Source of the DNA: Halobacteriales archaeon QS_9_70_65
Lineage (GTDB): Archaea > Halobacteriota > Halobacteria > Halobacteriales > Haloarculaceae
Assembly: GCA_003023535.1 (NCBI GenBank)
Contig: PXSC01000129.1
Span: 1-6,521 of the forward strand
Direction: 5' to 3'
DNA: 6,521 nucleotides
Part shown: positions 1 to 5,470 of the stretch, piece after piece
How positions within the stretch are numbered: the stretch's first letter is position 1
How the letters are laid out: each line of letters begins with the position of its first letter
The notes under the pieces: model-generated
The model's input: only the letters and a program-made list of their open reading frames with translations
Told to the model about the DNA's origin: nothing
Database searches by the model: none
Translations under genes and position numbers: made by a program

Positions 1-596
1 GCCATCCCGACCGCCAGCGTCGCGGCGCTGCCGACCACGTCGACGAGCTGCTCCATCCGCATCCCGTCGGGGACGACCGCCCGAGCGTCGCGGGTCGAGA
101 CGACGATCTCCGGCAGGCAGGTCACGAGCGGGATGGAGGCGTCGACCTGCGCGACGCCGTCGGCTCTCGCGACCGTGAACCCGCCCAGAATCGAGGGGGC
201 GACGTTGTCCGCGTGGGCCGTTCCCGAGACGACCGCCTCGCCCTCGGCGGCGATAGAGACGAGCTCCTCGCGGGAGTAGCCACGGCCGTACAGTTCGTTG
301 AGCCCGACGGCCGCCGCGGCCGCCGACGCCGCCGACGACCCCAGTCCGGAGGCCGGCCGCACCCCCTTGTCGATCTCGATACGGGCGGAAGCGTCAAGCG
401 CCTCGGCGACGGCGCCGACGGTGTTCTCGTCGGGGTCCTCGGGGATGTACTGGCTGCCGGCGCCGGTCACCCGGATGGAGGTGCGATCGGCCCGCTCGAG
501 ACGGACCACGTCCGCCGGCCGCCCCAGGGCCGCCCCGAAGACGTCGAACCCGCTGCCGAGGTTCGCGCTCGTCGCGGGGGCCCTGACGATGAGCAT
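1..596 (-). CDS. thrB: Homoserine kinase, N-terminal part (cut by window edge)
   Basis: This cytoplasmic GHMP-family kinase phosphorylates L-homoserine with ATP to give O-phosphohomoserine, the step before threonine synthase. The 198 residues visible begin MLIVRAPATSANLGSGFDVF, the usual GHMP motif 1 of ThrB. The ATP-binding loop PASGLGSSAAS lies at residues 81-91, and a GTAHADNVAPSILGGF segment near residues 125-140 matches the conserved middle of the family. Archaeal ThrB is about 290 residues, so roughly the last third lies outside the window. The ATG at 594-596 is chosen because the family starts a few residues before RAPATSANLG. A T-rich box at 622-626 is centred about 28 bp upstream, which suits a leaderless transcript. 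No internal defect is seen. It is divergent from the membrane-protein gene at 736. Identification is firm. Confidence 0.93.
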   Translation of the reverse strand, partial: MLIVRAPATSANLGSGFDVFGAALGRPADVVRLERADRTSIRVTGAGSQYIPEDPDENTVGAVAEALDASARIEIDKGVRPASGLGSSAASAAAAAVGLNELYGRGYSREELVSIAAEGEAVVSGTAHADNVAPSILGGFTVARADGVAQVDASIPLVTCLPEIVVSTRDARAVVPDGMRMEQLVDVVGSAATLAVGM

Positions 597-619
597 ACCC
601 CTGACTTCCGTGACGGCGG

Positions 620-629
620 GCAAAAAGGT
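620..629 (-). promoter_or_regulatory. TATA-like box of thrB
   Basis: The minus-strand sequence ACCTTTTTGC is the only AT-rich stretch just upstream of thrB. Its T-run is centred about 28 bp from the thrB ATG. Haloarchaeal TATA boxes usually sit about 27 bp before the transcription start, so the transcript would begin at or next to the ATG. Assigned from spacing and base composition only. Confidence 0.5.
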
Positions 630-669
630 AGCGACCATGCCCTCCGGCCTGGCGGTGGTGCGTCGTCGG

Positions 670-700
670 TCCGGAGAGAAATTTCTCGTGCGCTCCGGAG
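670..700. promoter_or_regulatory. Palindrome cluster, possible operator
   Basis: Three symmetric sites lie together just upstream of the TATA-like box of the membrane-protein gene: TCCGGA at 670-675, the perfect 12-bp palindrome GAGAAATTTCTC at 676-687, and the perfect 8-bp palindrome CTCCGGAG at 693-700. The outer sites also form a direct repeat (TCCGGAGAGAA at 670-680, TCCGGAGAAAA at 694-704; 10 of 11 bases equal, 24 bp apart). This arrangement would fit a dimeric regulator. No known regulator is recognised. Confidence 0.35.
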
Positions 701-703
701 AAA

Positions 704-711
704 ACTTATTA
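704..711 (+). promoter_or_regulatory. TATA-like box of the membrane-protein gene
   Basis: ACTTATTA is centred about 28 bp before the ATG at 736. The predicted transcription start falls at about 734-736, which implies a leaderless or nearly leaderless mRNA. No Shine-Dalgarno sequence precedes the ATG, in agreement. The palindrome cluster at 670-700 directly abuts this box. Confidence 0.55.
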
Positions 712-735
712 CGCCGAACGCCGCCACCGGTAAAT

Positions 736-1560
736 ATGGACCTCGACACCCGCTCGTACGGCGTCGCGGGCGTCGCCGGGCTCTGCGTCGTCGCCGGGGG
801 TGTCGCCGCCGGGACGGTGCTGGCAGGGTTCCCCTCGGAGCCCCGCGGCGACGGGCTGCCGACGTTCTTCGCCGCCATGGTGCTGCTGGAGGTGCTGTCC
901 GTCGCGACGGCCGCGCTGCTGGAGGCCGGACTGTTAGCCGGCCTGGTCAGGTCGAGGGACCTCCAGCGGCCGCCGCGGGCTCTGCTCGAGGCCGGTGCTC
1001 TCGCCGGCGGCCTGGCGGTCCCGCTGTACTGGGCGGTTCTCGAGTTCGGGCCCGAGGCGGTTCCGCTGGCCGGTCGCGGCCTGGTGGGGAACGGCCTGCC
1101 GGCGGTCTTGGCGGGTCTCGGCCTCCTGTCCGCGGGGGTCGGTGTCCTCGTGGTCGCCGTCGGGCCGCTGTCGCGGACGGAGAGGGGACTGCTCGGCGGC
1201 GCCCTTCTCGCGGTTCTCGTCGGTGCCGTCCTCGGAGAACTCCTCATCGACGAGGGGTTGCTCGGTGCCGTCCTCGGGACGGGACCGCCGTACGCCGCGG
1301 TCGGCCTGTACGCCCTCGCGCTCACCGGACTGCTCGCTGTGGCGAAGGCGGCCCGACCGGACGCTGCCCACCGGCTCGCGCTCCCGCTCGCGCTGCTCGG
1401 GGTCTTCGCCGCCGTCTTCGAGTTCCTGACAGACTCGTTCTGGTCCGGCACGCTCGCGGCCCTCGCCGCCGTCGTGACGCTGTGGGCGTTCTGGACGCTG
1501 TATGCCGGGTCCGGGTCGTTCGGCGTCGTCCCGACGGCCGAGGGCGGACCGGCCTCCTGA
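736..1560 (+). CDS. Polytopic membrane protein of unknown function
   Basis: I do not recognise the family. The 274-residue product is very hydrophobic and rich in Ala, Gly, Leu and Val. About seven or eight membrane spans can be drawn, near residues 8-31, 42-70, 82-103, 115-142, 150-180, 185-205, 212-232 and 236-257. Loops are short, and the hydrophilic tail is about 17 residues. Charged residues inside or beside spans include E52 and E63 in span 2, E103 near YWAVLEFG, E168 in LGELLIDEG, and E/D in FEFLTDSFW near residue 230. No cofactor, transporter or protease motif is visible. The ATG at 736 is chosen for its spacing from the TATA-like box at 704-711; the frame stays open upstream, but the extra sequence is not membrane-like and overlaps thrB. 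The next gene begins 49 bp downstream on the same strand, so co-transcription is possible. Confidence 0.8.
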   Translation: MDLDTRSYGVAGVAGLCVVAGGVAAGTVLAGFPSEPRGDGLPTFFAAMVLLEVLSVATAALLEAGLLAGLVRSRDLQRPPRALLEAGALAGGLAVPLYWAVLEFGPEAVPLAGRGLVGNGLPAVLAGLGLLSAGVGVLVVAVGPLSRTERGLLGGALLAVLVGAVLGELLIDEGLLGAVLGTGPPYAAVGLYALALTGLLAVAKAARPDAAHRLALPLALLGVFAAVFEFLTDSFWSGTLAALAAVVTLWAFWTLYAGSGSFGVVPTAEGGPAS

Positions 1561-1574
1561 CCGACCGCGAACCC

Positions 1575-1587
1575 GAAAGGTCCTTTC
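1575..1587. repeat. Short palindrome upstream of FAD oxidoreductase
   Basis: GAAAGG and CCTTTC are perfect inverted arms of 6 bp around one T. The centre is 29 bp before the ATG at 1610, and it is the most AT-rich spot in the 49-bp gap. It could be a weak promoter element, an operator or chance. Confidence 0.25.
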
Positions 1588-1609
1588 CGTCGGCGACTGA
1601 CCGCCCCAC

Positions 1610-2923
1610 ATGATCGGCATCGTGGGGGGTGGGCTCGCGGGGCTGGCCGCCGCCTACCGCCTGCAGAACGCCGGCCACGAGGTGACGGTCTTCGAGGCGA
1701 GCGACCGCGTGGGCGGGCTCGTCGCCAGCTACGAGACCCGCGGCGACCGCATCGAGAAGTTCTACCACCACCTCTCGAGAACCGAAGAGACCATCGTCGA
1801 GCTCGCCGAGGAACTCGGCCTCGGCGACCGCGTCGAGTGGCGGGTCGGCGAGAACGCCTACTACGTCGACGGCATCGCCCACCCGCTCGATACCCCCTGG
1901 GAGATCGCCGCGTATCCGCACCTGTCGATCTACGACAAGTTCCGGCTGGCGATGCTCACCCTCGGAATCGACGTCCGCGGCGGCGTCCCCCGCCGCGACA
2001 CCTACGAGGACCTGGAGGCGTTCGAGGACGTCCCCATCAAGGAGTTCCTGCTGGAGCACACGACCCGCGGCGTCTACGAGTACTTCTTCGAGCCGCTGTT
2101 GGACGCGAAGTTCGGCTCCCGGAAGGAGGACGTCTCGGCGGCGTGGCTGCTCGGCCGCATCCGGTTCCGCGGCGAGCGGGACCTGCTCCGGGGGGAGATC
2201 CTGGGCTACTTCGAGGGCGGCTTCGCCGTCCTGCTCGACGCGCTCGCCGAGGCGGTCGGCCGGGAGAACGTCGTCACCGGCGCCCGCGCGACCGAGGTGG
2301 GCTTCGAGGACGGCCGGACCGGCGTGGAGTCGCTGACGGTCCGGACGGACGCCGGCACCGAGACCCACGGCGTCGACGGCGTCGTCGTGGCGACGATGCC
2401 GGACGTGCTCGAGGCGCTGACCGGTTACGAGTGTACGATCGATTTCCAGGGGTCGGTGTGTGCGGTCGTCTCGATGAACGAACGGCTGACGGACACCTAC
2501 TGGCTGAACGTCGCCGACGAGGCGCCGTTCGGGGCGCTCGTCGAACACACCAACTTCGTCCCGCCGGAGCGATACGGCGGCGAACACCTGCTGTACGTCG
2601 CCAGCTACGTCCAGGAGGAAAGCGAGGAGCTGTGGCAGCTCGACGACGACGCCGTCCGGGAGCTGTGGCTCGACGGCATCGAGTCGCTGTTCCCCGACTT
2701 CTCGCGGGAGGCGGTCACCCGGACGCTCGTCGGTCGCAACCCGAAGACGGCGCCGGTGTACGAGCGGGGCTACCTCGAGATGGTCGTCCCGTACGACCTC
2801 GGCGAGGCCGTCGCCCCCGGCGTCGGCTACGCCGGGATGGCTACCCGGGCCCAGTACCCCGAGCGGAGCCTCAACGGCGCCGTCGAAGCCGGCTACGCGG
2901 CCGCCGACGCCGTCCGTCGGTGA
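1610..2923 (+). CDS. FAD-dependent oxidoreductase, amine-oxidase fold (COG1232-like)
   Basis: This 437-residue flavoprotein has the fold of protoporphyrinogen oxidase, amine oxidase and phytoene desaturase. The N-terminal dinucleotide-binding motif is GGGLAG at residues 6-11. E29 follows at the end of the second strand, where FAD ribose is usually bound, and then DRVGGL at 32-37. The segment [14 protein letters not shown] (about 47-60) is characteristic of a subgroup often found near glycan-synthesis genes in bacteria and archaea. The C-terminal FAD-contact region is [20 protein letters not shown] at 404-423. Length is normal for the family and no gap is seen. The ATG gives the standard short lead into the Rossmann motif. 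The substrate is unknown. Annotation as protoporphyrinogen oxidase would be unsafe, because that subgroup differs from HemY proper and no haem genes are nearby. No signal peptide is seen, so it is probably cytoplasmic. Confidence 0.88.
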   Translation: MIGIVGGGLAGLAAAYRLQNAGHEVTVFEASDRVGGLVASYETRGDRIEKFYHHLSRTEETIVELAEELGLGDRVEWRVGENAYYVDGIAHPLDTPWEIAAYPHLSIYDKFRLAMLTLGIDVRGGVPRRDTYEDLEAFEDVPIKEFLLEHTTRGVYEYFFEPLLDAKFGSRKEDVSAAWLLGRIRFRGERDLLRGEILGYFEGGFAVLLDALAEAVGRENVVTGARATEVGFEDGRTGVESLTVRTDAGTETHGVDGVVVATMPDVLEALTGYECTIDFQGSVCAVVSMNERLTDTYWLNVADEAPFGALVEHTNFVPPERYGGEHLLYVASYVQEESEELWQLDDDAVRELWLDGIESLFPDFSREAVTRTLVGRNPKTAPVYERGYLEMVVPYDLGEAVAPGVGYAGMATRAQYPERSLNGAVEAGYAAADAVRR

Positions 2924-2962
2924 CGCACGTCTCGGTAGCCGCGCCGGCAGGAATGTCCTTCA

Positions 2963-2970
2963 GATTATAC
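2963..2970 (+). promoter_or_regulatory. TATA-like box without an intact gene
   Basis: GATTATAC is a good archaeal TATA-like match in GC-rich surroundings, 40 bp after the FAD oxidoreductase stop. About 31 bp downstream is a GTG (2998) that could start a short reading frame, but no intact gene follows. The box may be left over from a decayed gene. Confidence 0.35.
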
Positions 2971-2972
2971 GT

Positions 2973-2987
2973 GTCCCCGCCGGGGAC
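2973..2987. repeat. 15-bp palindrome beside the TATA-like box
   Basis: GTCCCCG at 2973-2979 and CGGGGAC at 2981-2987 are perfect inverted arms around a single C. The site lies just after the TATA-like box at 2963-2970 and 50 bp after the FAD oxidoreductase stop. It could be an operator between TATA box and start site. It is less likely a terminator stem, since no T-run follows. Confidence 0.35.
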
Positions 2988-2997
2988 GCATCCGTCC

Positions 2998-3170
2998 GTG
3001 TACGAAACGAACGAGACGACCCCGACACACCGTCGGTCCAGTTACGGCTCCGCTACGCCGCCGCGGCTGCGTCGGTCACCGGCTTCATCAGGCTGCTCGT
3101 CGCGGTCGCCCACCCGGTTCCGGCCGCGGCGGCTCTCGGCGGCGCCGCCGTCTCGCGTCCGCGACGGCGG
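2998..3170 (+). pseudogene. Possible decayed small membrane-protein gene
   Basis: No intact gene exists in 2924-3254, but this part looks like a former one. From GTG at 2998 the frame reads VYETNETTPTH. Near 3030 the coding-like signal moves to another frame, reading SVQLRLRYAAAAASVTGF and on through a hydrophobic stretch to about 3150. Codons in that second frame end almost always in G or C, as in the true genes here, and the peptide has one or two membrane-span-like segments. No start codon serves the second frame, so a frameshift would be needed. A TATA-like box lies at 2963-2970. I cannot name a family. The rest of the gap, about 3170-3254, shows nothing clear. Chance in GC-rich DNA remains a real alternative. 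Confidence 0.25.
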
Positions 3171-3254
3171 CTCGGGCTACGTCGGTTCGCCGGCGAGACG
3201 TCCGGCGACGGCAGCCGGCGACACCGGCGAGGACGCGACCGACCCCTCGGTCGT

Positions 3255-3664
3255 TCAGTCGGCCTCGAGTTCGTCGTCGACGCCCGGCGCGTCGGTCGGG
3301 TCGATGTCTTCCGGCTCGTCGGTCCCGCCGGCGACGATGCCGTCGTCGGTCTCGACGTAGACGTCGTCGGCGAACCCCTCGATGGCGTTTTCGTACTCCG
3401 GCCGCTCGAGCTTCGCCGGCGTCGCCGGCGCCTCGGCTCGGCCTCGGTGTAGCCGGCCTCCAGCGCCGCGACGTACGTGTCCATCGTCGCGTCGAAGAAG
3501 TCGTCGAGGTGGTCGCGGCGTTCCTCGCGGCGGTCCTCGTCGGCCTTGTCGAGGAAGATGCCCGTGTGCAGATCGACCAGCTTGTCGTTCGCGATGTCGC
3601 CGACGACGGACGTCGTCAGCGCCTTCTTCGCCGCCCAGTGCCGGACGTTCTGGCGGATTTTCAT
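3255..3664 (-). pseudogene. DUF6149-like gene, frameshifted with central part missing
   Basis: From the ATG at 3662-3664 the first 76 residues run MKIRQNVRHWAAKKALTTSV to GYTEAE (3437) and look like a normal haloarchaeal protein. The same frame then turns into low-complexity Arg/Ser and stays open to 3053 without sense. From 3434 another frame gives 59 plausible residues (EAPATPAKLE, FADDVYVETDDG, PEDIDPTDAPGVDDELEAD) and stops at 3255-3257. As I recall the family, now called DUF6149, proteins are about 190 residues, with a conserved segment roughly AREITHVQANFDF to PLGEF between these halves. That segment is absent here. The join carries a 5-bp tandem, CCGAGCCGAG on the minus strand, which suggests a deletion between short repeats. 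The function of the family is unknown; charge is high and no membrane span is seen. The promoter looks intact, so a nonsense transcript may still be made. Confidence 0.72.
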
Positions 3665-3684
3665 GTTCGCGTGTACGGCCGTCC

Positions 3685-3693
3685 GACTTTTCA
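3685..3693 (-). promoter_or_regulatory. TATA-like box of the DUF6149-like gene
   Basis: On the minus strand TGAAAAGTC follows a G-run (GGGGGGTTGAAAAG), resembling a BRE plus TATA box. Its centre is about 25 bp before the ATG at 3664, fitting a leaderless transcript. The promoter appears undamaged although the gene is not. Confidence 0.5.
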
Positions 3694-3767
3694 ACCCCCC
3701 GGTGTCGGCACGGGGCGGGCGCCGCCGCGACCGTCCGCCGTCGCGACCGGTGGTCGCGTGATGAATC

Positions 3768-3791
3768 CGGATATAGCAATTCACATTACTA
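3768..3791 (+). promoter_or_regulatory. AT-rich promoter region of the FAD/NAD oxidoreductase
   Basis: Two overlapping candidates precede the ATG at 3812: GATATAG (about 3769-3775, centred 40 bp upstream, giving a leader of about 12 nt) and ACATTACT (3783-3790, centred about 25 bp upstream, leaderless). The sequence does not decide between them. Both support the start at 3812 over the in-frame ATG at 3761, which lies upstream of both. Confidence 0.45.
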
Positions 3792-3811
3792 CGGGCATCC
3801 AAGCGAGCGTC

Positions 3812-4990
3812 ATGTGCGCGTCGTACGTCATAATCGGTGACGGCATCGCCGGGTCCTCGGCGGCGGAGACGCTCCGAGAAGCCGACCCGGACGCCGACGT
3901 GACCGTCATCACCGAGGAGGGCGAGGCCCTCTACAACCGCATTCTGATAAAGGAGTTCGCCAAGGGGAAGCTCCCGGCCGCTCCGGTGTCGATTCACGAC
4001 CCGGACTGGTACGCCGAGCGGGACATCGACCTTGAGCTCGACACCGTCGTCACCGACGTCGACACCGATGCCCACGAGGTGCGGACCCACGAGGGCGACG
4101 TCCACGGCTACGACAAGCTGCTGATCGCGACCGGCGGCACGCCGACGCGGCTGCCGGTCGAAAACGGCGACGCCGAGGGGATCCACCACTTCTGGACCTT
4201 CGAGAACGCCCGCGCCATCAAGGAAAGCGCGAGCGAGGCCGAGACGGGCGTCGTCGTCGGCGCCGGCCTGCTCGGCATCGACCTGGCGGCCATCTGCGGG
4301 GCCCAGGACGTCGACGCCCACTACCTGATGCGCGGCAACGCCTGGTGGCGGTACGCCCTCTCGGAGGAGGTCACCGCCGCCGTCGACCCCGACGGCGAGC
4401 GCTTCGAGGCCGACTTCGCCGGCGTCGCCATCGGCCTGAACTTCAACACCGAGTTCATCCGGGACACCGACATCGAGACGGACAACGGCATCCTCGTCGA
4501 CGAGCACATGCAAACGAACGTCGAGGACATCTACGCCGCCGGCGACATCACGCGGTTCCACGACGTCATCCTCGGCGAGCGCGCACAGAACGGCGCCTGG
4601 GGGTCGGCAAAGGAGCAGGGGTCGATCGCCGGCCAGAACATGGTCGCCGACGCCGACGCCGACACCGACGCGGAGCCGGCGGTCTTCGAGTGGGTCTCTT
4701 CGTACTCCATCACGCACTTCGACTTCCCGTTTCTCTCGTTCGGCCACCCGACGATCGGCGACCGCACCGTCGAGCGGAAGTACGACGACACCACCTGGCG
4801 GCGGGTCACCATCAGGGACGACCGCGTCGTCGGGGGCGTCCTCATCGGCGACCTCTCGGCGCAGTCCGCGCTGAAGAAACTCGCCCGTCGGCAGGTCGAC
4901 GTCGCCGGCCGCGAGGAGCTACTCCTGGAGGACTCCATCGACGTCGAGGCGTTCCAGAAGGAGGAAGAACGGCCGGCGACCGCCGAGTGA
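3812..4990 (+). CDS. FAD/NAD(P)H oxidoreductase (NirB/rubredoxin-reductase-like), shortened NAD domain
   Basis: This 392-residue class-I pyridine-nucleotide oxidoreductase should pass electrons from NAD(P)H through FAD to an unknown acceptor. FAD motif GDGIAG is at residues 9-14, LYNRILIKEFAKGKLP at 40-55, ATGGTP at 106-111, NAD motif GAGLLG at 150-155, and FAD-contact YAAGD at 241-245. No redox CxxC pair exists, which fits the NirB/rubredoxin-reductase type. The haloarchaeal C-terminal part (WVSSYSITHFDFPFLSFGHP, 294-313) is complete. Oddity: after MRGNAWWRYALS (184) the chain jumps to EEVTAAVDPDGERFEADFAG. Family members usually have about 35 more residues here, with a GAEIIHE..L...GVEPVFESGV-type segment completing the NAD-binding fold. 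The reading frame is kept, so this looks like an in-frame deletion at about 4361-4372. The enzyme may be inactive. The ATG at 3812 fits the family start; another in-frame ATG is at 3761. Confidence 0.85.
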   Translation: MCASYVIIGDGIAGSSAAETLREADPDADVTVITEEGEALYNRILIKEFAKGKLPAAPVSIHDPDWYAERDIDLELDTVVTDVDTDAHEVRTHEGDVHGYDKLLIATGGTPTRLPVENGDAEGIHHFWTFENARAIKESASEAETGVVVGAGLLGIDLAAICGAQDVDAHYLMRGNAWWRYALSEEVTAAVDPDGERFEADFAGVAIGLNFNTEFIRDTDIETDNGILVDEHMQTNVEDIYAAGDITRFHDVILGERAQNGAWGSAKEQGSIAGQNMVADADADTDAEPAVFEWVSSYSITHFDFPFLSFGHPTIGDRTVERKYDDTTWRRVTIRDDRVVGGVLIGDLSAQSALKKLARRQVDVAGREELLLEDSIDVEAFQKEEERPATAE

Positions 4991-5000
4991 TTGACCTCCT

Positions 5001-5020
5001 CCCACGGCCGAAGCCGTGGG
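5001..5020. repeat. Left hairpin with UUCG loop on the minus strand
   Basis: CCCACGGC and GCCGTGGG form a perfect 8-bp stem. The loop is CGAA on the plus strand and TTCG on the minus strand, closed by C-G, which is the very stable cUUCGg tetraloop in RNA. It lies 10 bp after the oxidoreductase stop, so besides marking an element end it could stabilise or end transcripts from either side. Confidence 0.75.
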
Positions 5021-5109
5021 ATTCCGGTCGCGGTGGGCACCCGGCGATGCCACACCCGCCGGCAAATTTCCCCTCATGGGTACTCCGGTTTGCGGGCTTC
5101 GGGTTGGTC

Positions 5110-5186
5110 CCAGACGGGGTCTGGCGTGTTCGCCCTTGCGGGCCGTATCCACCACCGGCGACCGTCGCCCCTCGGTTCTCCCGAGG
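5110..5186. repeat. Run of four short perfect hairpins inside the element
   Basis: Four stems follow one another: 5110-5115/5119-5124 (CCAGAC/GTCTGG), 5132-5135/5140-5143 (GCCC/GGGC), 5157-5162/5164-5169 (GGCGAC/GTCGCC) and 5170-5175/5181-5186 (CCTCGG/CCGAGG). A fifth, weaker stem is at 5219-5222/5226-5229. Short stems are frequent in GC-rich DNA, so a structured RNA is possible but unproven. Confidence 0.35.
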
Positions 5187-5434
5187 CCGCGGGCCGGGCC
5201 ATCGACCCGACACGCCGCCACCGATGGTGACGTGTCCCAAGTCGGCGCAGGGTTACTTTTTTGTTGCCCTCGCGGGGACGCTATGATGGGCTTTCCGGCC
5301 ATCCGGGCTGACCCCAACCAATGCCACGTTTTCGCCGTCTTGCGTACCGCTCCGTACCGTTTCTTTCCATCTTGATCGCTCGGGACACGGGCGGTCGTCG
5401 GCGGTGGATTAAGTGACCGTGCTGTCGATCGCAT

Positions 5435-5452
5435 CCACCCCTGAAGGGGTGG
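5435..5452. repeat. Right hairpin next to the RCK gene end
   Basis: CCACCCC and GGGGTGG form a perfect 7-bp stem with loop TGAA (plus strand). Its inner end lies 18 bp beyond the RCK gene stop, so on the minus strand it would be the first structure in that mRNA's 3' region. It is the counterpart of the hairpin at 5001-5020. Confidence 0.7.
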
Positions 5453-5470
5453 GCGTCCGCTCGCTACGTG

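Larger units (their letters stand above)
4996..5465. mobile_element. Non-autonomous IS200/IS605-type (PATE/MITE-like) element or remnant
   Basis: This block of about 470 bp has no credible gene and starts right behind the oxidoreductase stop. Each end carries a hairpin in the same orientation: stem 5001-5008/5013-5020 and stem 5435-5441/5446-5452. Aligned without gaps, 5002-5031 and 5435-5464 agree at 22 of 30 bases. Four of the eight differences are two compensating stem pairs (GG/CC to CC/GG). Hairpins of like orientation at both ends are typical of IS200/IS605-family elements, whose Y1 transposase reads one strand. Haloarchaea carry small non-autonomous relatives called PATEs. A TTGAC pentamer at 4991-4995 may be the target at the left boundary; the right boundary is uncertain. 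No tnpA or tnpB motif is seen. A minus-strand stretch reading NTPDPVWDQPEARKPEYP, stopping at about 5086, may be a scrap of an ancestral reading frame. Confidence 0.5.

Noticed and set aside
213..1613. Long plus-strand open frames across the thrB region and alternative frames of the membrane gene
   Set aside because: They are GC-rich shadow frames full of Arg and Gly. The minus-strand thrB product is unmistakable, and the true membrane-protein frame starts only at 736.
1322..2587. A 421-residue minus-strand open frame opposite the FAD oxidoreductase
   Set aside because: It is the antisense shadow of a gene with clear FAD motifs. Its own product has no recognisable motif.
3053..4747. A 564-residue minus-strand open frame
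   Set aside because: Only residues from the ATG at 3664 to about 3437 are real (N-terminus of the DUF6149-like gene). The part before is antisense to the oxidoreductase, and the part after is read in the wrong frame.
5343..5359. Direct repeat CGTACCG at 5343-5349 and 5353-5359
   Set aside because: Only two 7-bp copies 10 bp apart, with no further units; too little to call a functional repeat or array.
4991..5434. Several overlapping open frames of 79-171 residues in the hairpin-bounded block
   Set aside because: They are basic, low in acidic residues and lack domain motifs or promoter spacing. The block is better explained as a non-coding element.
4991..5470. RNase P RNA or SRP RNA gene
   Set aside because: The hairpin-rich block prompted a check, but neither the conserved RNase P core motifs nor the SRP Alu and S-domain motifs are visible.
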